Shown: piece by piece, positions 8,377 through 16,311 of the stretch
Layout of the letters: every line of letters starts with the position of its first letter
Numbering within the stretch: the first letter of the stretch is position 1
Assembly (NCBI RefSeq): GCF_020073745.1
Contig: NZ_JAIRAU010000001.1
Coordinates: 248,001 to 312,000 of the forward strand
Direction: 5' to 3'
DNA: 64,000 bases
DNA from: Nannocystis pusilla
GTDB lineage: Bacteria; Myxococcota_A; Polyangia; Nannocystales; Nannocystaceae
The notes under the pieces: generated by a model
What the model was told of the DNA's origin: nothing
The model's input: only the letters and a program-made list of their open reading frames with translations
Database searches by the model: none
Position numbers and translations under genes: made by a program

Positions 8377-10724
8377 GGGCCGATGAGCTTCTTGACCTTG
8401 TCGATGCGACCCTGGGCGCTGTCGTCGCCGAGGTCGCGGGCCTTCTCGTAATGCGCCAGCGCGTCGCGGTAGCGCAGGACCACGAAGTAGGCGTCGCCGA
8501 GCTTGATGTGGTACGACTTCGACTGCGGCGCGGCCTCGACCGCGAGCTCGGCGAACTGCACGGCCTTCTGCTTGGCCCCGGTGTCGAAGTAGATGTCCGA
8601 CAGGCCCATGAGGGCGCGGGCGTTGCGGTTGTCGTACGCGATGGCCTGGTGGAACAGGCTCTCGGCGTCGCTGCGCCGGCCGGCCTTGAGCGCGGCGACG
8701 CCGTCGTCGGCCAGCCGCTTGGACTTGGCGGGGTCGCGGTTCGACTTGAGCGTGGCCTTCTTCGGCCGCTCGGCGTCGGCCTGCGCGGCGAGGTCGGCGG
8801 GGCCGCCGGTGCTGTCCTCGGGGACAGGTATGGGCTCGGGCGGCGGCTCGGGCTCCGGTGGTTCGGGCGCCGGTGCGGGGGCCTTGGCGGGCAGCCTGGC
8901 GGGCAGCTCGATGCCGGCGCCGCGGAGGCCGGCGTCGAGGTCGAGGTGCTGGGAGATCGACAGCTGCGAGGCGTCCTCGTAGGCGGCGAGGGTGCGCTGC
9001 TGCCGGCGCGCGTCGTCGCCTTCGGCGAGGGCGCCGACGAGGCCGAGCGCCTGCAGCTCGCCGAGCGACCAACTGGCGTTGCGCGCCTTCTCCTGGAAGC
9101 GGGTGAAGGCGCCGGGGGTCATGCCGCTGCGCTCGACGGCCCGCGGGTGGTCGGGCTCGAAGGCGCGGGCCCAGATGTAATACTCGACGGCGAACGGGCG
9201 GGCGCCGGTGACGTCCCAGTACTTGTCGCCGAGGTTGACGAGGCCGGCGGCGAACTGACCGCGCAGCTCGGCGGCTCGCGCGTCGGCGAGGCCGGCGGCG
9301 GGGCCGGTGAGGGCCTCGAGCTCGAGGACCTTGGTGTAGGCGGTCGGGACGTCGGGCTGGCCGGGCGGCGGGGCGACGTAGAAGGTGTGGCTGGCGGCGA
9401 CGAGCGCCTCCTCGGCGATCGCGTCGATGCGCGAGCGCTCGCTCGCCGGCGGGTCGGGCGTGCGCGCGGCGACGGCGATCGCCACGCCGGCGGCCACGAG
9501 CGAGGCGCCGGCCACGACGGGCCACAGCCAGCGGCGCGGCACGGCCTGCGGGCTCGGCATGCGCGCCTTGAGCTTCTCGAGCCGGTCGGGCGCGCACTCG
9601 GGCAGCGGCAGGTCGTCCCACGCGGTGCGCAGGCCGCAGGCGATCTGGGCCTCGCACAGGGCGGCCTCGAGCTCGGCCATGTCGGCGTAGCGATCGTCTG
9701 GCTGTTTGGCCAGGCAGCGCAGCACGACTTGCTCGAGCTGCGGCGGCAGCTGGAGGTCGGGCCGGACCTGCCGGAACGGCGGCGGCGGGTGGTCGACGTG
9801 GGCCTGCAGGACCTCCTCGAGCGCCTCGCTGGGGAACGGCGGGTTGCCGGTGAGCAGCTCGAAGGCGACGCAGCCGGCCGCGTACATGTCGAGACGGCCG
9901 TCGAAGGCGTGGCCGCGGATCTGCTCGGGGGCCATGTAGTGCGGGGTGCCGGCGATCTTGCCGCGCCGCTCCTGGCCGAGGACGGCGCTGATGCCGAAGT
10001 CGACGACCTTGACGACGCCGTCCCGCCCGCCTCGACGCACGAGGATGATGTTCTCGGGCTTGATGTCGCGGTGGACGATGCCGGCCTTGTGCGCGGCCCC
10101 CAGCGCCTTGCACAGCTGGCGGAAGATGGCGACGACCTCGGCCGGCGGGCGCACCTCGGTCTCGCTGGCGGGCACGAGGTCCTTGCCCTCGAGCAGCTCC
10201 ATGCAGATGAAGAGGCGCCCGTCCGGGAGCTCGCCGAAGTCGTAGATCTCGACGATGTTGGGGTGACCGGTGCGACTGGCCGCCCGCGCCTCGGCGCGGA
10301 ACACCGCCGCCATGTCGGCCCGCCGGCTGAGGTCGTAGCGCAGGATCTTCAGCGCCACCTTACGCTCGATGTCACAGTGCTCGGCCTCGTAGACGACGCC
10401 CATGCCGCCCTCGCCGAGCCAGCGGACGATCCGGTAGCGCGTGCCGGGGACGACCCTGCCGGCCACGAGCCGCACCCGCGTCCGCTCGCCGCCGGCCTGC
10501 TCCGGCTCGAGCATGGTGCCGACGGTGGCGGCGATCGAGCTGGCCGCCGGGACAGGTTCGGTGACGTCGGACGAGCTGGCCGGAAGGACAGGATCGGTGG
10601 TGTCGGAGGCCGAGCTGGCCGCGGAGACAGGCCCCGCCGCACCCGTGGCGAGCGGGCTGGAGCGCGATGCGGGCGGGGGTTCGTCGACCCCAGCGGGCCC
10701 GCGAGTGCGGCCGTGCTCGGTCAT
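8373..10724 (-). CDS. Membrane Ser/Thr protein kinase with C-terminal TPR domain
   Basis: A 783-residue Hanks-type kinase. Residues 1-90 are a low-complexity leader holding a 12-13 residue tandem repeat (PVxAASS-SD-T). The catalytic domain spans about 95-360: glycine loop LGEGGMGVVYEAE, Lys126 in VALK, HRDIKPEN (Asp220), DFG at 242-244, APE at 265-267. A transmembrane helix lies at about 399-420 (WPVVAGASLVAAGVAIAVAA), then helical and Pro-rich segments and a TPR region at about 655-780. It heads the five-gene minus-strand block and overlaps the Hsp90 gene by 4 nt. An upstream in-frame start would add 28 residues; the ATG at 10724 is preferred because composition changes there. Confidence 0.88.
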   Translation of the reverse strand: MTEHGRTRGPAGVDEPPPASRSSPLATGAAGPVSAASSASDTTDPVLPASSSDVTEPVPAASSIAATVGTMLEPEQAGGERTRVRLVAGRVVPGTRYRIVRWLGEGGMGVVYEAEHCDIERKVALKILRYDLSRRADMAAVFRAEARAASRTGHPNIVEIYDFGELPDGRLFICMELLEGKDLVPASETEVRPPAEVVAIFRQLCKALGAAHKAGIVHRDIKPENIILVRRGGRDGVVKVVDFGISAVLGQERRGKIAGTPHYMAPEQIRGHAFDGRLDMYAAGCVAFELLTGNPPFPSEALEEVLQAHVDHPPPPFRQVRPDLQLPPQLEQVVLRCLAKQPDDRYADMAELEAALCEAQIACGLRTAWDDLPLPECAPDRLEKLKARMPSPQAVPRRWLWPVVAGASLVAAGVAIAVAARTPDPPASERSRIDAIAEEALVAASHTFYVAPPPGQPDVPTAYTKVLELEALTGPAAGLADARAAELRGQFAAGLVNLGDKYWDVTGARPFAVEYYIWARAFEPDHPRAVERSGMTPGAFTRFQEKARNASWSLGELQALGLVGALAEGDDARRQQRTLAAYEDASQLSISQHLDLDAGLRGAGIELPARLPAKAPAPAPEPPEPEPPPEPIPVPEDSTGGPADLAAQADAERPKKATLKSNRDPAKSKRLADDGVAALKAGRRSDAESLFHQAIAYDNRNARALMGLSDIYFDTGAKQKAVQFAELAVEAAPQSKSYHIKLGDAYFVVLRYRDALAHYEKARDLGDDSAQGRIDKVKKLIGP
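8813..8826. repeat. Dispersed palindrome TGTCC-N4-GGACA, exact copy
   Basis: TGTCCTCGGGGACA inside the kinase gene, encoding PVPEDS in the Pro/Glu-rich linker before the TPR domain. Identical to the copies at 4748 and 37364. Confidence 0.85.
10537..10640. repeat. Tandem 36-39 bp repeat carrying palindrome half-sites in the kinase leader
   Basis: Three units begin with gagctggcc at about 10537, 10573 and 10612. Each contains a half-site (GGGACAGG, AGGACAGG, GAGACAGG) spaced 36 then 39 bp. On the coding strand they give the repeated PV(S/L/P).ASS.SD.T peptide at residues about 32-66. Confidence 0.7.
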
Positions 10725-10941
10725 TCCGCAAGGAGAATAGGCCAGTTTGCAGGCCGCCAGCGCCGCGCCGTCGATCGAAGGACGCGTATTCCGCGCGAGT
10801 TCGCGCAAGCGCGGCCGGGCGTGCGCGAGCCGGTCGGGGATCGCAGAAGTGCGCCGGGGCGCCGCCGCTCACGCGGAGGCTCGGTGCAAAAACTGCGAAC
10901 CCGTCGCTCCCACCGTCGCCGGGCCCCGACACGCGCGCGGA

Positions 10942-12081
10942 TCAGGGCGCGGGCGGAGCGGGCGGCGGCTTGTCGGGCGGGTAGACGAGGATCTTGGCCA
11001 GCTCGGGGGTGACGCGGAGCTCGCCGGCGTGGGTGATGAGGGCGGCGTCGAGGCCGGGCTGCGACCCGATGAATTCGAGGCCGCGCTCGACGCCCATGAC
11101 GGCGACGGCGGTGGCGTAGGCGTCGGCGTCGGTGGTGTCGGGGGCGAGCACGGTGATGCTCTGCATGCTGCGGTCCGCGGGCACGGGGAAGCCGGTGCGC
11201 GGGTCGAGGATGTGCGAGTAGCGGACGCCCTCGAAATCGAGGAAGCGCTGATAGTCGCCGGAGGTGACGACCGCGCGGTCGCGGGCGGGGATCGCCGCGA
11301 TCGAGCCGGGGCCGTCGGGGCGCTGGATGCCGACCATCCAGGTCTTGCCGGCCTTGGTGCCGGAGACGTAGGTGTCGCCGCCGCCCTCGACGATGTGGTC
11401 GACGAAGCCGCGCTCGCGCAGGACGGCGGAGGCGCGGTCGACGGCGTAGCCCTTGGCGATCGCGCCGAGGCCGACCTTCATGCCAGGTTTGGCGAGGCGG
11501 CCGCTGCGAGTCGCGGGGTCGAGCTCGATCGAGCGCCAGTCGACCAGCGGGAGCTTGTCCTGGATGGCCTCGCGCGTGGGCGGGCGGCTGCCGGGGTCGA
11601 AGTGCCAGAGCTGACCGACGGCGTAGAACGTGGGGTCGAAGGCGCCGCCGGTGGCCTCGGCGATCTCCTTGCTGCGCTTCAGGACGGCGAACAGCTCCTC
11701 GCTGAGCGGCCGCATCGGGCCGCCGGCGCCGTCGTTGAGCTGCGACAGCTCGCTGCTCGGGCGCCACTCGCTCATGATCTGCTCGATGCGCTCGATCTCC
11801 GCGAACGCGGCCTCGACCGCGGCCCCGGCGTCGGCCGCCGCGCGGTCTCCGACGTACACGTTGATCGAGACGCGCGTGCCCATCTGCTGCGTCTCGGCGT
11901 AGACCGTGCCGTCCTTGCGCACGGGCGGGCCCGCGGGCGCCGGGGGAGCGGGGGCCGCCTCGAGGGCTGGCCTTGGGGCCATGTCACTCGGGACAGGTTT
12001 GTTCGGACCTGTCCCTTGAGGCTGGCCGCAGGCGAGCAAGGACAGGGCGAGGGCGGCGGCCAGGCGGGCGAGGCGGGTCAC
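10942..12081 (-). CDS. apbE: FAD:protein FMN transferase lipoprotein (ApbE family)
   Basis: A 379-residue exported enzyme. The signal peptide ends in a lipobox (LSLLAC), followed by a Pro/Ala-rich linker. The ApbE core shows the GTRVSINVYV strand, GGAFDPTF, VGLGAIAKGYAVDRA, VEGGGDTYVSG and YSHILDPRTGFPV (the HxxDPxTG motif). ApbE enzymes move FMN from FAD onto Ser/Thr of target flavoproteins (such as NqrC or RnfG) outside the inner membrane and are known to be lipoproteins. No obvious flavin-acceptor protein is encoded nearby. The start is GTG at 12081, overlapping the stop of the upstream methyltransferase by 4 nt (GTGA). A near-palindrome sits in the N-terminal linker. Confidence 0.9.
   Translation of the reverse strand: MTRLARLAAALALSLLACGQPQGTGPNKPVPSDMAPRPALEAAPAPPAPAGPPVRKDGTVYAETQQMGTRVSINVYVGDRAAADAGAAVEAAFAEIERIEQIMSEWRPSSELSQLNDGAGGPMRPLSEELFAVLKRSKEIAEATGGAFDPTFYAVGQLWHFDPGSRPPTREAIQDKLPLVDWRSIELDPATRSGRLAKPGMKVGLGAIAKGYAVDRASAVLRERGFVDHIVEGGGDTYVSGTKAGKTWMVGIQRPDGPGSIAAIPARDRAVVTSGDYQRFLDFEGVRYSHILDPRTGFPVPADRSMQSITVLAPDTTDADAYATAVAVMGVERGLEFIGSQPGLDAALITHAGELRVTPELAKILVYPPDKPPPAPPAP
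11982..11995. repeat. Palindrome near copy in the apbE linker, with adjoining inverted half-site
   Basis: TGTCACTCGGGACA (one mismatch, left arm). It is followed at 12007-12014 by CCTGTCCC in opposite sense, so GGACAGGT and ACCTGTCC can also pair across 11991-12014. Encodes the disordered linker after the lipobox. Confidence 0.65.
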
Positions 12082-14582
12082 TTCTTCTTGTCCGGGCTGA
12101 GGCTCGGCGGACGCGGCGGAGGAGCCTTCGGCGGGGGCGGCCGCGGGGCGGTCACCACCGGCGCGGGCTCGTCGTCGGGCTCGATCTCGTCGACGTGCTC
12201 GAGCTCGTCGATCTCCTCCGGCTCCTCCTCGTCGTCGACCTGGCTCTCGCCGGCGCCGGGCGGCGGCTTATTTTGATTGAAGGCGTTTTTGACCGGCGGC
12301 AGGCTGTCCTCGCCGGGCGGCTTGAACGAGGGCGGGCGGAACAGACCGCTGGTGCCGGTGCTCGCGGCCGTCCGCTCGGGCAGGCGGAACGACGGCAGGC
12401 TGGGCCTGGGCGCCTCGGGCGGAGCGGCCGGTCGCGCGGCGGCTGCCGCTCGCGGGGCGCTGGTGTCGGCCGCGGCCGGCCGGGCGCCGGAGGCGGGGCG
12501 ACGGATCTCGGGGGCGGCTGCCGCGGCCGGCGCGGACGGGGTTCGCTCGGCCGGTGCAGGCGGCCGCGGCTCGGGCTCGGCCGCCTCGGTGGGGCCGGAG
12601 AGGCCGGGCCGGCGGAGCTCGGGGATGGGCCGCCTGCCGGAAGTGGCGGCGTCGGCGATCGGCCGCCGACCGGAAGCGGCGGCGTCGGGGAGCGGCCGGG
12701 CGACGGAGGTTTCCTCGGCGGCAGGGCGCCGGCCGGAGGACTCGGCGTCGACGGGGCGCCGGCCGGAGGACTCGGCGTCGGCGATCGGGCGCTTGCCGGA
12801 AGCGGCGGCGTCGGGTTCGGGGCGGCGGGCCTCGGCGATCGGACCGGAGGTCGGGCGGCGGGCCTCGGCGATCGGAGCGGAGGCGGGGCGGCGGGCGGCG
12901 GTCGTGGGCGAGGAGATCGAGCGGCGGCTCGGGGCCACGAACTCGCTGCTGCGCTCGGAGTCACCTGGCCGAAGGGCCAGCTCCTCCAGGGCTCGACGGG
13001 TGCTGCTCTCGCTGTCGCCGCGGACGAGGTCGGCGGGGATGGGGCGGGTGGCCGACGACTCGGAGGAGCGGCGCACGCTGCCGGAGGTCTGGCGGCGCGG
13101 CGGGAGGAGCGGGATGTCGTTGAGCTCGGAGAAGTCGTCCTCGGTCTCGGCGAGGCGCGACAGGTCCTCGTCGTGCTCGCTGGTCGGGGCGGGCTCGGGG
13201 GCCCTCGGCGCGGGGGAGACGGTCCGGTGCGAGCGCGTGTCGGGGTTGTTGAGCTCGGAGAAGTCGTCCTCGTCGACGGCCACGGGGACCGGCCGGAACG
13301 AGCCGGCGGGGCGGACCGACGAGATCTCGGAGTCGCGCAGCTGCGACAGGGTGCGCAGGCCCGAGGCCTCGGAGCCCGGCGGACGGGCGCGCAGGCCGGA
13401 GGTCTCGGCGTCGAGCGGGCGAATGTCGGAGGCCTCGCCGGGGTCGCGCGGGCGGAAGCGCAGGCCGAAATCCTCGGGCGACGGGGTCTCGACGACCGGC
13501 TGCCGGCCGGTCCGCAGCGCCCGCAGCGCGCCGGTGCGCCGCCGCGGGTCGGACTCGTCGAGGTCGATGTCGAGGTCGAAGTCGCTGAAGTCGGCGTCGC
13601 TGAACGGGAGGATCGGGTCGGAGACGCGGGCGTAGCCGACGGCGAGGCCGCCCCACAGCTTGTCGAGCTCGGGGTAGTGACGCCAGAAGCGCGCGGCGAG
13701 CCGCGGGCCCGGCCGCGCGGTGCCCTTGGCGACCTCGACGTGGATCAGGCCGGCCTGCACGGTGACGGCGAGGACGTGGCCGGCGTAGTAGGCGTCGATC
13801 GCCTCCTTGAGGCGCCAGAACAGCTCCTGCGGGGCGCCGTCCTTGCCGATCACGGCTTTCCACATCTGCAGCGGGCCGTGCTCGATGACGGGGGCGAACA
13901 GGAACTCGCGGCCGCTGGGGAACAGCAGCTGGAAGCGCTCGTGCTCGATGACGTAGTCGTCCTCGACGGCGCCGAGGTTGCGCAGCATCTTGCCGAGCTG
14001 CGGACCGGTGGGACGGATCGCCCGCAGCGCCTCGAGCCGACGCAGCGCCGCGGTCATGCCGGCGTCGCGCAAGATCTCGGCGAAGATGTCCTCGACTTCC
14101 TCCCAGGTGCCGTGCAGCGGCACGGTGGCGAGGATCCGCCCGCCGATCTTGCACACGCGGATCATCTCGCCCAGCGCCGGCTCGAGGTCGACCGACTCGC
14201 CGAGCACGAGGTTGGCGACGACGAGGTTGTAGCTGTCGTCGGCCATCGCGGTGACGTCGTCGAAGTGGCCGGGCTTGAAGTAGACCCGGTTCTTCCACTC
14301 GGCGCGGATCCGCGTCTTCGCCATCTCGAGCGCACCCTCGTCGGGATCGATCGCGAGGACCTTGGCGCCCGCGCCCAGGCGGTGCAAAAGCTCGCCCGTC
14401 CCGCGCCCGGTCCCGCAGTGGATGTCCAGCGCGAGGACCTCGGGCAGGTTGGGCAGGTTGCGGACGATGAGCCGTGCGAAGCGATCGTGCCAGACCGGAG
14501 AGATCTCGCGGTCGAGCACCCGGGCGACCCTTCGGTCGCGGAGCCCCGCAGCTCCGCCGCCGCGACTGTCTTGTGTGCTCAA
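12078..14582 (-). CDS. SAM-dependent methyltransferase with long disordered repeat tail
   Basis: An 834-residue protein. Residues about 20-270 form a class I methyltransferase domain: LALDIHCGTGRGTGELL (motif I), VLAIDPDEGALEMAKTR, FDDVTAMADDSYNLVVANLV (motif IV region) and CKIGGRILATVPL. It may use a carrier-bound or small-molecule substrate (inference from resemblance to BioC/UbiE-type enzymes). The remaining 500 residues are low complexity: an acidic stretch (SDFDLDIDLDESD), then repeats such as ASGRRPIADA, ESSGRRPVDA and IAEARRP, then a Pro-rich and Asp/Glu-rich end. Such a tail is unusual on a methyltransferase and suggests a scaffold or localisation role. The apparent start is TTG at 14582; a slightly later start is possible. 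Confidence 0.78.
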   Translation of the reverse strand: MSTQDSRGGGAAGLRDRRVARVLDREISPVWHDRFARLIVRNLPNLPEVLALDIHCGTGRGTGELLHRLGAGAKVLAIDPDEGALEMAKTRIRAEWKNRVYFKPGHFDDVTAMADDSYNLVVANLVLGESVDLEPALGEMIRVCKIGGRILATVPLHGTWEEVEDIFAEILRDAGMTAALRRLEALRAIRPTGPQLGKMLRNLGAVEDDYVIEHERFQLLFPSGREFLFAPVIEHGPLQMWKAVIGKDGAPQELFWRLKEAIDAYYAGHVLAVTVQAGLIHVEVAKGTARPGPRLAARFWRHYPELDKLWGGLAVGYARVSDPILPFSDADFSDFDLDIDLDESDPRRRTGALRALRTGRQPVVETPSPEDFGLRFRPRDPGEASDIRPLDAETSGLRARPPGSEASGLRTLSQLRDSEISSVRPAGSFRPVPVAVDEDDFSELNNPDTRSHRTVSPAPRAPEPAPTSEHDEDLSRLAETEDDFSELNDIPLLPPRRQTSGSVRRSSESSATRPIPADLVRGDSESSTRRALEELALRPGDSERSSEFVAPSRRSISSPTTAARRPASAPIAEARRPTSGPIAEARRPEPDAAASGKRPIADAESSGRRPVDAESSGRRPAAEETSVARPLPDAAASGRRPIADAATSGRRPIPELRRPGLSGPTEAAEPEPRPPAPAERTPSAPAAAAAPEIRRPASGARPAAADTSAPRAAAAARPAAPPEAPRPSLPSFRLPERTAASTGTSGLFRPPSFKPPGEDSLPPVKNAFNQNKPPPGAGESQVDDEEEPEEIDELEHVDEIEPDDEPAPVVTAPRPPPPKAPPPRPPSLSPDKKK
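12630..12915. repeat. Imperfect tandem repeats encoding the RRPIADA/ESSGRRP tail
   Basis: About ten degenerate units of 21-48 bp, such as gatcggccgccgaccgga and ggcgccggccggagga, each giving a GRRP or ARRP core in the methyltransferase tail. Confidence 0.7.
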
Positions 14583-14610
14583 GGGATGGATGGCATCGGC
14601 CCGGATGGGC

Positions 14611-16101
14611 TCAGTTCGCGGGCAGGACGATCAGCCCGAACTCGTAGTTGCTGCCGTCGCCGTTGGCCCGGATGAGCGCCGCCTTGGCGTCCGGGTCGGT
14701 CTCGTTGTTGCCGCAGTCCTGTTCGTTCTGCGACATGCAGTAGTCGTAGCTGATGTTGGTGACGAAGGCCCGACCGCCGTAGTTGCGCAGGAAGGTCTCG
14801 TCGGACTCGGTGACGCGGATGGCGTGGGTGAAGCCGTCGAAGCCCATGGCCGGGAACTTGGCCGAGGGGCTGGCGCTGACCGAAGCGGCCGCCGACAGCG
14901 CGTTGTACGAGAAGATGTAGGCGTAGAAGCAGCTGCCCGCGCAGTCCTCGGTGTACTCGACCCGGACCTGCGGGTCCGGCGTGTCGTTGCCGAAGGTGAA
15001 GGTCGGCGGGTTGACCGCGTCGACGTCGAACACGACGTGGCCGGGCGCGAGGGTCTTGTCCGTCCCCCCGTCGGTGCGCGCGATGGGGTAGGCGGTGCCG
15101 GCCTGCACGTCCTGCGGGGCGCAGTACGGCAGGTAGGCCTTGGTGCCCGACTGCTCGATGGTGGTGATCCACGCGTAGATGCCGAAGCGCAGCTTGCTGT
15201 CGACGGTGCCCGAGAGCTCGCAGGTGTCGGCGCTGACGGCGATGCCCGGCGGGAAGCTGTCCGGCGTGTCCTTGTTGCCGTCGAAGTTGCGGCTGCCGTT
15301 GCCGCGCCCGGCGACCAGCGAGCAGACCGGCGGCACGGACGCGTCCTTGACCGGGATGACGATGCCCTTGTCGATGAGCCCCGACAGCGTCTCGCCGTAG
15401 CTGATGCAGCCGTCAGGATAGGCCGCCAGCAGCGAGTCGGTGTCGACCACGATCGGGTCGCGGATCTCCAGGACACCGCACTCGCCCGCGAGCTCCTGGC
15501 CGTCGGCGTCGGTGGCCGTGAGCGTGACCGTGAAGACGCCGGTCTCCGTCGGCGTGCCCGAGATGAGGCCGTTCGCCGGGTCGATCGTCAGGCCCGGCGG
15601 GAGGTTGGTCGCGGTCCAGTTGGTGTACGGCGGACGACCGCCGGCGGCCGTGGGCTGGTAGTTGTAGACGTAACCGACGAAGCCGTCGGGGATGTCGCCG
15701 GGGTCGACGCTCTCGTCGCGGCAGTCGATGCCGGCGCCGGGGTCGATGACGATGTCGCCGCAGGTGATGACGGACTCGACGTCGCGGCCGTCGACGACGA
15801 CGATCTTGAGCGGATACATGCCCTCCGCCGTCGGGGTGCCGGAGATCGTGCCGGTGTCCTCGTCGATCGTGAGGCCGGGCGGCAGCGGCGTGGACGGGTC
15901 GACCGAGTACTTGAACGGCTGCACGCCGGTCCTCACCTCGGGCGTGTACGAGTAGGCGACGCCGACCTGCCCCCGCGCCGGGGCCGAACACTCGAGCGAA
16001 ACGTCCTGGGCGAAGCCCCACGGGGCGAACTCGTCACGCGAACAACCGACGAGGGCGCTGGTGACGAAGGCGGTGGTAAGGACGAGGGGGCGGAGGTGCA
16101 T
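14611..16101 (-). CDS. Lipoprotein with two putative Ig-like (He_PIG) domains
   Basis: A 496-residue exported protein. The signal peptide ends at a lipobox (ALVGC). Two tandem domains at about residues 38-125 and 135-220 carry the putative-Ig signature: LPPGLTIDEDTGTISGTPT and, again, LPPGLTIDPANGLISGTPT, each followed by a VxLxATD-type strand. The C-terminal half (about 220-496) has several Cys pairs and no family I recognise. AGGAG lies just upstream of the ATG at 16101. It is probably a surface adhesion or structural protein. It ends 28 bp before the methyltransferase start, so read-through into the methyltransferase/apbE pair is possible. Confidence 0.8.
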   Translation of the reverse strand: MHLRPLVLTTAFVTSALVGCSRDEFAPWGFAQDVSLECSAPARGQVGVAYSYTPEVRTGVQPFKYSVDPSTPLPPGLTIDEDTGTISGTPTAEGMYPLKIVVVDGRDVESVITCGDIVIDPGAGIDCRDESVDPGDIPDGFVGYVYNYQPTAAGGRPPYTNWTATNLPPGLTIDPANGLISGTPTETGVFTVTLTATDADGQELAGECGVLEIRDPIVVDTDSLLAAYPDGCISYGETLSGLIDKGIVIPVKDASVPPVCSLVAGRGNGSRNFDGNKDTPDSFPPGIAVSADTCELSGTVDSKLRFGIYAWITTIEQSGTKAYLPYCAPQDVQAGTAYPIARTDGGTDKTLAPGHVVFDVDAVNPPTFTFGNDTPDPQVRVEYTEDCAGSCFYAYIFSYNALSAAASVSASPSAKFPAMGFDGFTHAIRVTESDETFLRNYGGRAFVTNISYDYCMSQNEQDCGNNETDPDAKAALIRANGDGSNYEFGLIVLPAN

Positions 16102-16311
16102 CGTCGACTCCTAGGGGCGCCGCGAGGGGCGCAGGGGGCAAAGTAACACGAGGAGTTAGCGCTGACTACGCGCCAGGGCAAACAAACCGCGCATCCGCGG
16201 GGTCCTCGGGTGACCCGGCGCCGGCGGGCGCCAGGGGGGCGGAAGCGGGCGGCCGCGCGCGGGACCCGGGTCCGTCGGGCCTGCACGGCCGACCAGGGGC
16301 CGCGGCCGAGT

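Noticed and set aside
5407..8451. 1,014-codon plus-strand frame antisense to the Hsp90, protease and TPR genes
   Set aside because: Composition and the clear minus-strand motifs show it is a shadow.
12007..12026. Hairpin-like CCTGTCCC/TTGAGG as a terminator inside apbE
   Set aside because: It lies in the coding linker and looks like a palindrome half-site rather than a terminator.
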